Below the pieces are notes generated by a model. It made no database searches and had not been told where the DNA came from. It saw only the letters and a program-made list of their open reading frames with translations. A program made the position numbers and the translations under genes. From contig NZ_CP061768.1 in the NCBI RefSeq assembly GCF_013624435.2, positions 62,001 through 126,000 on the forward strand: a stretch of DNA of 64,000 nt, read 5' to 3'. Position 1 is the stretch's first letter. The number at the start of each line of letters is the position of its first letter. Shown piece after piece: positions 47,475 through 54,926 of this stretch. Source of the DNA: Nocardioides campestrisoli. GTDB taxonomy: Bacteria > Actinomycetota > Actinomycetes > Propionibacteriales > Nocardioidaceae.

Positions 47475-48968
47475 TCACCAGGGCGAGGGCTGGTAGTCCT
47501 TGACGAAGCAGCCGTAGAGGTCCTCGCCGCGCTCGCCGAGCACGATCGGGTCGTAGACCCGGGCAGCGCCGTCGACCAGGTCGAGCGGGGCGTGCCAGCC
47601 CTCGGCGGCGATCCGCAGCTTCTCCTGGTGGGGTCGCTCGTCGGTGATCCAGCCGGTGTCGACGGCGGTCATCAGGATCTTGTCGGTCTCGAACATCTCG
47701 CCCGCGCTGGTGCGGGTCATCATGTTCAGCGCGGCCTTGGCCATGTTGGTGTGCGGGTGACCGGCGCCCTTGTAGCGGCGGGAGAACTGCCCCTCCATCG
47801 CGGAGACGTTGACGACGTACGCCCGGCGCGCGCCCGCCTGCACCGCGGCCCGCATCGACGGCCGGAGCCGGGAGACGAGCAGGAACGGCGCGATCGAGTT
47901 GCACAGCTGCACCTCGAGCAGCTCCAGGGGGTCGACCTCGTCGACGTGCTGGGTCCACGAGTTGGTGGTCTGCAGGTCGGGCAGCAGGCCGCCCGCGTCG
48001 ACGGCGGTGCCGTCCAGGTGGGCTGCGAGCGAGGCGTTGCCCGCCTTGAGCGCGAGCGCGGTGATCGAGGCTGCCGTGTGCGCGGCCTCGGCGACCTCCA
48101 GGGACTCGCCCTCGTGGCTGGCGACGGCGGTGGTGGTCAGCGCGCCCGCTATCGCGGCCGGGTGGGCCTCGGAGATGCCGTCGAAGGTGACCATCTCCGG
48201 CAGTGCGATGTGCGCCGGCAGCGGCGCGTCCTCCATCTCGATCAGCTTGGAGTAGGCGCCGGGGGAGCGGCGTACGGTCTGGCAGGCGTTGTTGATCAGG
48301 ATGTCGAGCGGACCGGCCGCGGCGACGTCGTCGGCGAGGCTGATCACCTGAGCCGGGTCGCGCAGGTCGATGCCGACGACCTTGAGCCGGTGCAGCCAGT
48401 CGGCTGAGTCCTCCATGGCGGCGAAGCGGCGGACCGCGTCCTTGGGGAACCGGGTGGTGATCGTCGTGTGCGCGCCGTCGCGGAGCAGCCGCAGCGCGAT
48501 GTACATCCCGATCTTCGCCCGGCCGCCCGTGAGCAGCGCGCGCTTGCCGGTGAGATCGGTGCGCTGGTCGCGCTTGGCGTGCGACATCGCGGCGCAGCGC
48601 GGGCAGAGCCAGTGGTAGAAGGCGTCGACGAGGGTGAAGTCCTCCTTGCAGATGTAGCAGCCGCGCGGGTTGATCAGCTCGCCGGCGAAGGCGCCGGGGG
48701 CGTGCGAGACCAGCGGGATGCCGGCGGTCTCGTCGTCGATCCGCATCGCGGAGCCGGTCGCCGTCTGCTCGGTGATCGCCCGGTCGTGGGCCAGCTCCGC
48801 CTCACGCTTGCGGGTACGCCGCTCCTTCTTCAGGGCCTTGTACATGTGCGACGCCGCGCGCTTGACCTGGATCAGGTCGGGGTGGTCGTCGGGGAGGTCG
48901 TGGAGCTGTCCGAGGACCTTCACGGTGGTGGCGAGGTCTTCGGGGTCGATGCCGTTCTGGTGTTGCAC
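47475..48968 (-). CDS. SDR-fold protein with an internal zinc ribbon and degenerate active site
   Basis: A 497-residue protein. Residues 1-100 are helical and basic. A four-Cys zinc ribbon follows: Cys104, Cys107 (CYIC) and Cys122, Cys125 (CPRC). Then a Rossmann SDR domain with TGGRAKIG (147-154) and NNACQT. In classic SDRs the catalytic Tyr precedes Lys by four (YxxxK); here the equivalent block HPHTNMAKAALNMM has Thr at that place, while the Ser of NVSAMEG and the Lys are kept. A ~70-residue insertion lies before the Ser. GTG 48968 is leaderless after TACGAT. It may bind NAD(P) without normal dehydrogenase chemistry. Confidence 0.8.
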   Translation of the reverse strand: MQHQNGIDPEDLATTVKVLGQLHDLPDDHPDLIQVKRAASHMYKALKKERRTRKREAELAHDRAITEQTATGSAMRIDDETAGIPLVSHAPGAFAGELINPRGCYICKEDFTLVDAFYHWLCPRCAAMSHAKRDQRTDLTGKRALLTGGRAKIGMYIALRLLRDGAHTTITTRFPKDAVRRFAAMEDSADWLHRLKVVGIDLRDPAQVISLADDVAAAGPLDILINNACQTVRRSPGAYSKLIEMEDAPLPAHIALPEMVTFDGISEAHPAAIAGALTTTAVASHEGESLEVAEAAHTAASITALALKAGNASLAAHLDGTAVDAGGLLPDLQTTNSWTQHVDEVDPLELLEVQLCNSIAPFLLVSRLRPSMRAAVQAGARRAYVVNVSAMEGQFSRRYKGAGHPHTNMAKAALNMMTRTSAGEMFETDKILMTAVDTGWITDERPHQEKLRIAAEGWHAPLDLVDGAARVYDPIVLGERGEDLYGCFVKDYQPSPW

Positions 48969-48974
48969 GCAGGG

Positions 48975-48980
48975 ATCGTA
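48975..48980 (-). promoter_or_regulatory. -10 hexamer TACGAT of the zinc-ribbon SDR gene
   Basis: Reads TACGAT on the minus strand, 6 nt before GTG 48968; it decides this start over an upstream in-frame ATG. Confidence 0.65.
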
Positions 48981-49146
48981 AGCCGGTTCAGGCACGGGGC
49001 CCGCTTCCTCGCCCGCCGCGGGTGAGGTCGCTCACGGGCTCGGAGCAACACTCCGCGGACGGTTGTCCTCGCGCTCGTACCGACGTGTCGATCGACAGCG
49101 AGTGCCGGGAAGACGGTCGCCGCGACCGACTCCCCGATGAAACCTG

Positions 49147-49208
49147 TCACTTACCTGCCGTTGCAACGGTCAAGAAGTGACGGTTTCACCGGGGACCCGG
49201 TGAAACCG
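49147..49208. repeat. Structured repeat, copy 2 (two palindromes)
   Basis: TCACTT (49147-49152) pairs with AAGTGA (49175-49180); inside lies a perfect 12-bp palindrome CCGTTGCAACGG (49158-49169); then 13-bp arms CGGTTTCACCGGG (49181-49193) and 49196-49208 with a 2-nt centre. The base differences from copy 1 at 5915-5975 in the long palindrome mostly keep pairing (for example CAG/CTG there, CGG/CCG here). It begins 12 nt past the stop of the MBL-fold gene. The rest of 48981-49146 shows no gene. Confidence 0.85.
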
Positions 49209-49220
49209 ACAGCGGCCGAC

Positions 49221-49865
49221 TCAGCCCTCGCCGAGCAGCTCCCGCTCGGCACCGATGGTGGTGTCGTCGCCGTGGCCGGTGTGCACGACGGTCTCGTCGG
49301 GCAGGTCGAACAGCTTCGCCCGGATCGACGCCTCGAGCGTGGGCCGGTCGCTGAAGGAGCGACCCGTCGCGCCCGGACCGCCCTGGAAGAGGGTGTCGCC
49401 GGTGAACAGGCAGCCCAGCTCCTCGGCGTACAGGCAGACGGCGCCGGGGGCGTGGCCGGGCGTGTGCAGCACCTTCAGCGTGGTGCCGGCGACCTCGATC
49501 TCCTGGCCGTCGACCAGGTCGACGTCCCAGAGGTAGCCGTCCTCGGCGTCGGGGCCGCCGTGGGTGAGCTCCCACAGCGGGCGGTCGTCGGGGTGCAGCA
49601 GGATCGGCGCGCCCGAGCCGCCGTTCACCGCCTGGCGCAGCGCGGGGGCGACGCGGACATGGTCGTCGTGGGCATGGGTGCAGATGATCGCCTTGACCGT
49701 GCGGCCGCCCACGACGGCGAGGATGTCGTCGACCGAGTGGGGTGCGTCGATCACCACGCACTCGGAGTCGTCGCCGACCACCCAGATGTTGTTGTCGACG
49801 TCGAAGGTCTCCCCGTCGAGCGAGAACGTGCCCGAGGAGACCGCGTGGTCCACGCGCGCGGCCAT
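49221..49865 (-). CDS. MBL-fold hydrolase partnered with mycothiol-dependent formaldehyde dehydrogenase
   Basis: A 214-residue glyoxalase-II-like hydrolase. HxHxDH motif in CTHAHDDHVRVAPAL (about 62-76), later His in LHTPGHAPGAVCL (about 133-145), Asp in FTGDTLFQGG and His in HTGHGDDTTIG (about 195-205): a full binuclear zinc site. It overlaps the mscR stop by 1 nt (TGATG). The same pair is found in mycobacteria (Rv2259-Rv2260, recalled), where the hydrolase is expected to cleave the S-formylmycothiol product. The structured repeat follows its stop. Confidence 0.9.
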   Translation of the reverse strand: MAARVDHAVSSGTFSLDGETFDVDNNIWVVGDDSECVVIDAPHSVDDILAVVGGRTVKAIICTHAHDDHVRVAPALRQAVNGGSGAPILLHPDDRPLWELTHGGPDAEDGYLWDVDLVDGQEIEVAGTTLKVLHTPGHAPGAVCLYAEELGCLFTGDTLFQGGPGATGRSFSDRPTLEASIRAKLFDLPDETVVHTGHGDDTTIGAERELLGEG

Positions 49866-50977
49866 CAGAGCACCACCACCGAGCGCAGCACGTCGCCGCC
49901 GTGCATCCGCTCGAACGCGGCCTCGACGTCGTCGATGCCGATCTCCTCGGTCACGAAGGCGTCCAGGTCGAACCGGCCCTGGCGGTAGAGGTCGACCAGC
50001 ATCGGGAAGTCGCGGCTGGGCAGGCAGTCGCCGTACCAGGAGGACTTGAGCGAGCCGCCGCGGCCGAAGACGTCACCGAGCGGGATCTCGGGGACCTTCA
50101 TCTCCGGGGTCGGGACACCGACCAGGACGACGGTGCCGGCCAGGTCGCGGGCGTAGAAGGCCTGCTTCCAGGTCTCCGGGCGGCCGACCGCCTCGATCAC
50201 CACGTCCGCACCCTCGGCGCCCTCGTAGGTCTCTGCGCAGATCCGCTTGATCTCCTCCACCGGGTCGACCTTCGAGGAGTCGACGGTGTGGGTGGCACCG
50301 AGCTTCTTGGCCGCCTCGAGCTTCTTGGCGTCGATGTCGACGGCGATGATCGGGCTCGCACCGGCCAGCGCGGAGCCGGCGATCGCGGCGACCCCCACGC
50401 CGCCGCAGCCGATCACGGCCACCGACTTGCCGCGGGTGACCGCACCGGTGTTGATCGCGGCGCCCACGCCGGCCATCACGCCGCAGCCGAGCAGGCCGAC
50501 GGCGGCGGGACGGGCGTCGGGGTCGACCTTGGTGCACTGCCCGGCGGCGACCAGCGTCTTCTCCGCGAACGCGCCGATCCCCAGGGCGGGGGAGAGCTCG
50601 GTGCCGGCGTCGGGCCCCTCGGCCAGGGTCATCTTCTGCTTGGCGTTGTGGGTGTTGAAGCAGTACTCCAGCTGCCCGCGCTTGCAGGCCCGGCACTCGC
50701 CGCAGACCGCACGCCAGTTGAGCACCACGAAGTCGCCGGGAGCGACGCCGGTGACGTCCGAGCCGACGGCCTCGACGATCCCGGAGGCCTCGTGGCCCAG
50801 CAGGAACGGGAACTCGTCGTTGATCCCGCCCTCGCGGTAGTGCAGGTCGGTGTGGCACACCCCGCAGGCCTGGATCTGCACCACGGCCTCGCCCGGACCG
50901 GGGTCGGGCACGTTGATGGTGGTCACCTCGACGGGTGCGCCCTTGGCACGGGCGACGACGGCCTTGACCTGCTGCAT
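49865..50977 (-). CDS. mscR: S-(hydroxymethyl)mycothiol dehydrogenase / S-nitrosomycothiol reductase
   Basis: A 370-residue zinc-dependent class III-type alcohol dehydrogenase using mycothiol, oxidising the formaldehyde adduct and reducing nitrosomycothiol. Catalytic zinc: [14 protein letters not shown] (about 36-49) and [12 protein letters not shown] (about 61-72); structural zinc: [15 protein letters not shown] (about 86-100); NAD fold: [18 protein letters not shown] 50977 has a strong AAGGAGC Shine-Dalgarno 5 nt upstream and begins [17 protein letters not shown], like the known enzymes. It forms an operon with the MBL hydrolase. Confidence 0.93.
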   Translation of the reverse strand: MQQVKAVVARAKGAPVEVTTINVPDPGPGEAVVQIQACGVCHTDLHYREGGINDEFPFLLGHEASGIVEAVGSDVTGVAPGDFVVLNWRAVCGECRACKRGQLEYCFNTHNAKQKMTLAEGPDAGTELSPALGIGAFAEKTLVAAGQCTKVDPDARPAAVGLLGCGVMAGVGAAINTGAVTRGKSVAVIGCGGVGVAAIAGSALAGASPIIAVDIDAKKLEAAKKLGATHTVDSSKVDPVEEIKRICAETYEGAEGADVVIEAVGRPETWKQAFYARDLAGTVVLVGVPTPEMKVPEIPLGDVFGRGGSLKSSWYGDCLPSRDFPMLVDLYRQGRFDLDAFVTEEIGIDDVEAAFERMHGGDVLRSVVVL

Positions 50978-51119
50978 GTGGTGCTCCTTCGCTGGGGGGA
51001 GCCCGGGGGTCACCCGGGGACTGGTCCGACGTTACGGCGCGACCGGGCGCCGTATCCAGCAGGGGTGGAGCAGCTCCTGAACGGAGTGTGAGCCCCGTCG
51101 CAGGGGCATCCGGGGACGG

Positions 51120-51596
51120 TCAGCGCAGCGCGCGGGCAAGCCGGCGTACGGCGGCCAGCTGCAGGCAGTGCGCCGGGATCGAGGTCTCGGCGATCCGGCG
51201 CGCACGCCGGTTCTCGCCCCGCTCGACCTCGAGGCGGGCGTTCTCCTTGGAGGTCTCCGCGTAGGTGGTGAGGTGCTCGATGAACGTCGCGTCGAGCTTG
51301 TCGCCCTCGAGGTCGCGCAGCTCGATCGCGTCGGGGTAGGGGCCCAGCGGCGCCGCCAGCTCCCACTCGCGCAGGCAGGAGGTGATCTCGTTCAGCTGGG
51401 TGGTCTGCGCTGCCAGCACCTCGCGGGCCAAGGTGCGGATCTCCGGCCGCGACCCCCGGGTCGAGACAGCGCGGCTGATCGCCATCGCCACGTGCAGGGT
51501 GGCGCGGGTCATCTCCACGTAGTGGATGTCGATGTCGTTGGTGTCGGCGGGCCGGACGTCGGCTCGCGCGGTGACTCCTGAATCCAGAACGGGCAT
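51120..51596 (-). CDS. DUF305/ferritin-like helical protein
   Basis: A 158-residue helical protein. The layout of two repeated blocks, each with a helix pair (ARATLHVAMAISRAV / TLAREVLAAQTTQLNEITSCLREWE and DATFIEHLTTYAETSKENARLE / AETSIPAHCLQLAAVRRLAR), follows the DUF305 plan, but the His residues usual at the start of the helices are mostly absent (one each in DIHYVE, ATLHVA and IEHLTTY). I hold the family link as tentative. ATG 51596 has AAAGGGA upstream. Monocistronic. The upstream 51597-51835 region (239 nt) contains no gene that I can support. Confidence 0.55.
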   Translation of the reverse strand: MPVLDSGVTARADVRPADTNDIDIHYVEMTRATLHVAMAISRAVSTRGSRPEIRTLAREVLAAQTTQLNEITSCLREWELAAPLGPYPDAIELRDLEGDKLDATFIEHLTTYAETSKENARLEVERGENRRARRIAETSIPAHCLQLAAVRRLARALR

Positions 51597-51835
51597 GTTG
51601 ATCCCTTTGCTTGGTGGTGCGGAGTGCGTTGCCCGAGACGGCAGGAGCAGATCTGTCACACAGTTTCCACCAAAGTAGCGGTCCCCGGGCCGGAAGCCTC
51701 ATCCGCGCCACAGGTCTGCGCTTATCGCGCATGAGTCGGATCGAGTGGCTGACCGGCTCCGACGATGTGGCACGCGGGAAGAAGTTGTCCTCGATCCTGC
51801 ACGGCTGACGGAGGGGGCAGGGACGGAGCAGACGC

Positions 51836-52369
51836 TCAGGCCGGCTCTCGGGACGGGCCGGTCTCGCGGGGCGGGAGCCGGTGCAGGGTGACGTCGCGCA
51901 GCACCCCGTCCTCGGCGACGGCGGTCATGTAGGTGCAGTGCGGCTGACGGCGCCGGTCGGTGGGGGAGCCGGGGTTGAGCAGCCGCAGTCCGGTGGCGCT
52001 GGTGGTGTCCCAGGGGATGTGGCTGTGGCCGAAGACCAGCACGTCGAGGTCGTCGTACGCCGCCGAGCACCGCTCCTCGCGGCCCTTCGCCTGGCCGGTC
52101 TCGTGGACCACACCGAACCTGATCCGCTCGATCTCGACCCGGGCGACCTCGGGAAGCCGTTCGCGGAGCTCCCCGTGGTCGTTGTTGCCGAAGACACCCA
52201 CCAGCCGGGCGGCGCGGTCCTCGAGCTCGTCGAGGAGGCGGACGTCGACCCAGTCGCCCGCGTGGATGACCACGTCGGCGGTCTCCACCTCGTCCCACAC
52301 CTGGGCCGGGAGGTCGCGGGCGCGCTTGGGCAGGTGCGTGTCGGCGATCAGCAGCAGACGGGTGGGCAT
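51836..52369 (-). CDS. YfcE/MJ0936-type metallophosphoesterase
   Basis: A 177-residue calcineurin-like phosphoesterase. The metal site motifs are complete: LLIADTHLPKR (about 5-15), VVIHAGDWVD (about 33-42), VFGNNDHGEL (about 58-67) and VFGHSHIPWD (about 111-120). Members hydrolyse phosphodiesters, often nucleotide or nucleic-acid ends. It starts 10 nt after the stop of the DUF222-HNH gene; TAGGAA (52376-52381), whose TAG is that stop, could be its -10, and GAAGG a ribosome site. Confidence 0.92.
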   Translation of the reverse strand: MPTRLLLIADTHLPKRARDLPAQVWDEVETADVVIHAGDWVDVRLLDELEDRAARLVGVFGNNDHGELRERLPEVARVEIERIRFGVVHETGQAKGREERCSAAYDDLDVLVFGHSHIPWDTTSATGLRLLNPGSPTDRRRQPHCTYMTAVAEDGVLRDVTLHRLPPRETGPSREPA

Positions 52370-52378
52370 GCCTTCTTC

Positions 52379-53719
52379 CTACCGTCTCCGGTGGAAGCGC
52401 CACTCGCCGGAGGGGTGGTGGCGCAGGTCCCAGCCGGGGTCGTGGGCCTTGCGGTGGTGGCCGCAGAGGGGCAGGCCGTTGTCGAGGTCGGTGGGTCCGA
52501 GGCTCCCCCAGGAGAGCCGGTGGTGATGGATCTCGCACCAGGCGAAGGGGCGTTCGCAGCCGGCCGCGGCGCAGGTGTCGTGGGTCAGGGACAGGCCGCG
52601 CCGTTGGGTGACGCTGTGGAGGCGCCGTTCCCGGCCCAGGTCGAGGGGCTCGGACTTCCCGCCGAGGACGGCAGGGACGAGGCCCGCTTCGCAGGCCATG
52701 CGGCGCGCGTCGCCGGCGGTGATGTGGATGCCGGTGTCGAGCTTGGCGGCGCCGAGGCCGTCGAGGAGGCTCTGGAGGTCGAGGGTGACCAGGACGGTGG
52801 CCTGGGAGGGGGCGAGCCCGGTGGTGGGGAGGTGCTCGATGAGCTCGCACAGGCCTTGCCCCTGGGTCTCCAGGTAGGACTGGGACTCGGGTGCGGTGGG
52901 GTCGACCGTCGTGGTCGTGGTGCCGTCGGCGGCCCGCTTGATCGAGAGCCGGCGCGGTGAGGTGAGGTGGCCCAGGACGGTGGCGAGCAGGTTGCCGTGG
53001 AGCTCGGGGATGCGGAACTTCCCGCTCCAGGTGCCGTCGCCGTTGTCGTGCAGGGACAGGAATGTCTCCCGGTCCGCGCCGTGCTTCTCGCGGGTGAGCA
53101 GGGCGTGCTCGTGCTCGTCGGCCAGGCCACGGTCGAGGGGGTCGAACATGCGGCGAGCGGCCTGGCGTAGCCGCTTGGCGTTCATCGGCCTGCCGGTGCG
53201 GGTGGCCTCGCCGGTGGCCTTGGCGACCAGGAGCTCCTCGGCGGCGCGGACCTGCTCGGGGGTCGCGCGTTCGGGAGCAAGCTCGGCGGCGTGGACGATG
53301 ACGCGCACCTGGTCGGGTCGCAGCCTGCCGGCGGCGAACGCCTCCCGGGTGGCGTGGTAGGTCGTCGACAGGAGGCGCCCCAGGCGCAGCCCGGATGCCT
53401 GGGACTCCCGGGTCGTGCCGAGGAGCCGGGCGAGCCAGGCGTCCGTGCCGGTCGCGGCGCCGCCCACGTCGGGGTCCTCGGCGATCCGGCGGACGTCAGC
53501 CTCGGTGCAGAGGGCCAGCCGCAGGGCGGTGGCAGCGGACTCGAGCTCGGCGGTGCGCTGCAGCACCTCGGCGAGGTCGGCCGGACCGAGCGTGCCGGGT
53601 GCTACTCCGCCGGCCGCGCGGACCGCATCCTGAGCGGCGGCGACCAGGGCAGCGACCAGGCAGGAGTCCGGCGACTGGCTCGGGCCCCGGGTCGCGGTCG
53701 GCGGCACTGCGGTGGTCAT
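52379..53719 (-). CDS. DUF222-HNH endonuclease domain protein (13E12-repeat type)
   Basis: A 446-residue protein of the actinobacterial 13E12 type. Residues about 10-320 are the helical DUF222 domain (ELESAATALRLALC, AGRLRPDQVRVIVHAAEL, DERETFLSLHDNGDGTWSGKF-like block). The C-terminus is an HNH nuclease: CAAAGCERPFAWCEIHHHRLSWGSLG (about 382-407) and GLPLCGHHRKAHD (about 415-427), with zinc Cys pairs and catalytic His. The family is multi-copy in many actinobacteria and is suspected to be mobile or to home; no terminal repeats are visible around this copy. Confidence 0.9.
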   Translation of the reverse strand: MTTAVPPTATRGPSQSPDSCLVAALVAAAQDAVRAAGGVAPGTLGPADLAEVLQRTAELESAATALRLALCTEADVRRIAEDPDVGGAATGTDAWLARLLGTTRESQASGLRLGRLLSTTYHATREAFAAGRLRPDQVRVIVHAAELAPERATPEQVRAAEELLVAKATGEATRTGRPMNAKRLRQAARRMFDPLDRGLADEHEHALLTREKHGADRETFLSLHDNGDGTWSGKFRIPELHGNLLATVLGHLTSPRRLSIKRAADGTTTTTVDPTAPESQSYLETQGQGLCELIEHLPTTGLAPSQATVLVTLDLQSLLDGLGAAKLDTGIHITAGDARRMACEAGLVPAVLGGKSEPLDLGRERRLHSVTQRRGLSLTHDTCAAAGCERPFAWCEIHHHRLSWGSLGPTDLDNGLPLCGHHRKAHDPGWDLRHHPSGEWRFHRRR

Positions 53720-53807
53720 AGGTCGAGTCAACCGGCCCCCACCGACAGTCCTGCCCTGGAATCGCCCCTCGTCCCAGGGTGTGGACACCCGTTCGAAAAA
53801 AGGCAGA

Positions 53808-54392
53808 TCAGTGCGGAGGGACCCACCACGGCGCCCGGCCGGACCGGGCGACCACCTGGTCCAGCAGGGTCGCCTCGGCGGCGACCGGGACCGCCGGACC
53901 GAAGAGCCCCGGAGTGCCCTTGGGGTCGAACTGGCCGACGTGCTCGAGGACGGCGCCGAGCGTCGCGTCGTCGACGACGTACTCCTGCTCGGTGGCGCGG
54001 GCCAGGTCCCAGCCGTGCAGCACCAGCTCGCTGAGCGCGACCCGTCCCGCCACCTGTGCGGGGAGATCGGTGCCACCGGCGCGCGTCGTGCCCTCCCAGG
54101 CCGACGGGGAGCGCCAGGCCTCCACCAGTGCCGGCACCTGCGCCTCGAGCGTGTCCCGCCAACCGGGTTCGACGAGCGGCCCGGGCACCGTCGGGGCGGC
54201 GTCGGTGAGCGGGCCCAGCTCCTTGTCGGCGGCCGCACGGAAGGCCAGGGTGAGGCCGCAGAGATGCTGGACCAGCTCGCCCGCGGAGACGCCGTCGCAC
54301 GGACTGTGCCCGCAGAGACGGGACTCCAGGACGCCCTCCACCGTGGTCAGCAGGGCGCGTCCGGCGGGCTCGAGGTCGACCATCGTGTCCAT
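53808..54392 (-). CDS. DinB-like mycothiol-dependent family protein (TIGR03086 type)
   Basis: A 194-residue helical protein. The family block GVSAGELVQHLCGLTLAFRAAAD (about 34-56), with its metal His, and GRVALSELVLHGWDLARATEQEY (about 114-136), with HGWDLA as the C-terminal metal-binding signature, place it in the TIGR03086/mycothiol MDMPI-like group. Substrate unknown. ATG 54392 is used; ATG 54383 is equally possible. Divergent from the VOC protein gene with 110 nt between starts. Confidence 0.82.
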   Translation of the reverse strand: MDTMVDLEPAGRALLTTVEGVLESRLCGHSPCDGVSAGELVQHLCGLTLAFRAAADKELGPLTDAAPTVPGPLVEPGWRDTLEAQVPALVEAWRSPSAWEGTTRAGGTDLPAQVAGRVALSELVLHGWDLARATEQEYVVDDATLGAVLEHVGQFDPKGTPGLFGPAVPVAAEATLLDQVVARSGRAPWWVPPH

Positions 54393-54489
54393 CGGAGCAT
54401 CGTCCCGGCGAACCCGGGACCGAGGAAGGGTCGAAGGACCCTGTGCATCGCCCCGGTCGATCTTCGTTGCCCGCCCCGGCACCGTCGTC

Positions 54490-54495
54490 CAGACT
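54490..54495 (+). promoter_or_regulatory. -10 hexamer CAGACT of the VOC gene
   Basis: Ends 7 nt before ATG 54503. Off consensus at the first base. Confidence 0.4.
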
Positions 54496-54502
54496 GCCGG
54501 GC

Positions 54503-54907
54503 ATGACCTGCTTCGTCTCGCACACGACCGTGGACTGCACCGACGCCTACGCCCTCTCGGAGTGGTGGAAGGGGCTGCTCGGCTACGTCGACATCCCGGA
54601 CGACCCCAACGAGCCGGGCCACGAGGAGTGCATGATCCAGCGCCCCGACGGCGGTCACCGGCTGCTCTTCCTCGAGGTCCCGGAGGCGAAGGCGGGCAAG
54701 AACCGGCTGCACCTCGACCTGCGGCCGCAGGAGCGCACCCGGGACGAGGAGATCGCCTGGGCGCTGGGGATGGGCGCCACCCAGGTGGCCGACCACCGCG
54801 GGATCTACGGTCCCGGATCCGGCTGGGTGATCCTGGCCGACCCGGAGGGCAACGAGTTCTGCATCCTGCGCAGCGAGGCCGAGGTCGCCGCTGGTACCGC
54901 CGGTTGA
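54503..54907 (+). CDS. VOC-superfamily (glyoxalase-like) protein
   Basis: A 134-residue protein of the vicinal oxygen chelate fold. Two beta-alpha-beta modules: VSHTTVDCTDAYALSEWWKGLLGY (about 5-28), with the first metal His, and RLHLDLRPQERTRDEEIAWALGMGATQVAD (about 69-98); the ending GSGWVILADPEGNEFCIL holds the final Glu ligand. Actinobacterial members of this size are of unknown function (some confer antibiotic or aldehyde tolerance). ATG 54503 is chosen over upstream in-frame starts. Confidence 0.85.
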   Translation: MTCFVSHTTVDCTDAYALSEWWKGLLGYVDIPDDPNEPGHEECMIQRPDGGHRLLFLEVPEAKAGKNRLHLDLRPQERTRDEEIAWALGMGATQVADHRGIYGPGSGWVILADPEGNEFCILRSEAEVAAGTAG

Positions 54908-54926
54908 GGAGGGCCACCGGGCGCGG

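Noticed and set aside
51731..51808. 25-codon open frame (starts MSRIEWLTG) in the 239-nt spacer upstream of the phosphoesterase
   Set aside because: No ribosome binding site, the nearest TTATCG is only 3 nt from the ATG, and no recognisable family.
52379..53719. Mobile element around the DUF222-HNH gene
   Set aside because: No inverted or direct repeats flank the gene, no integrase or transposase is near, and base composition is unchanged.
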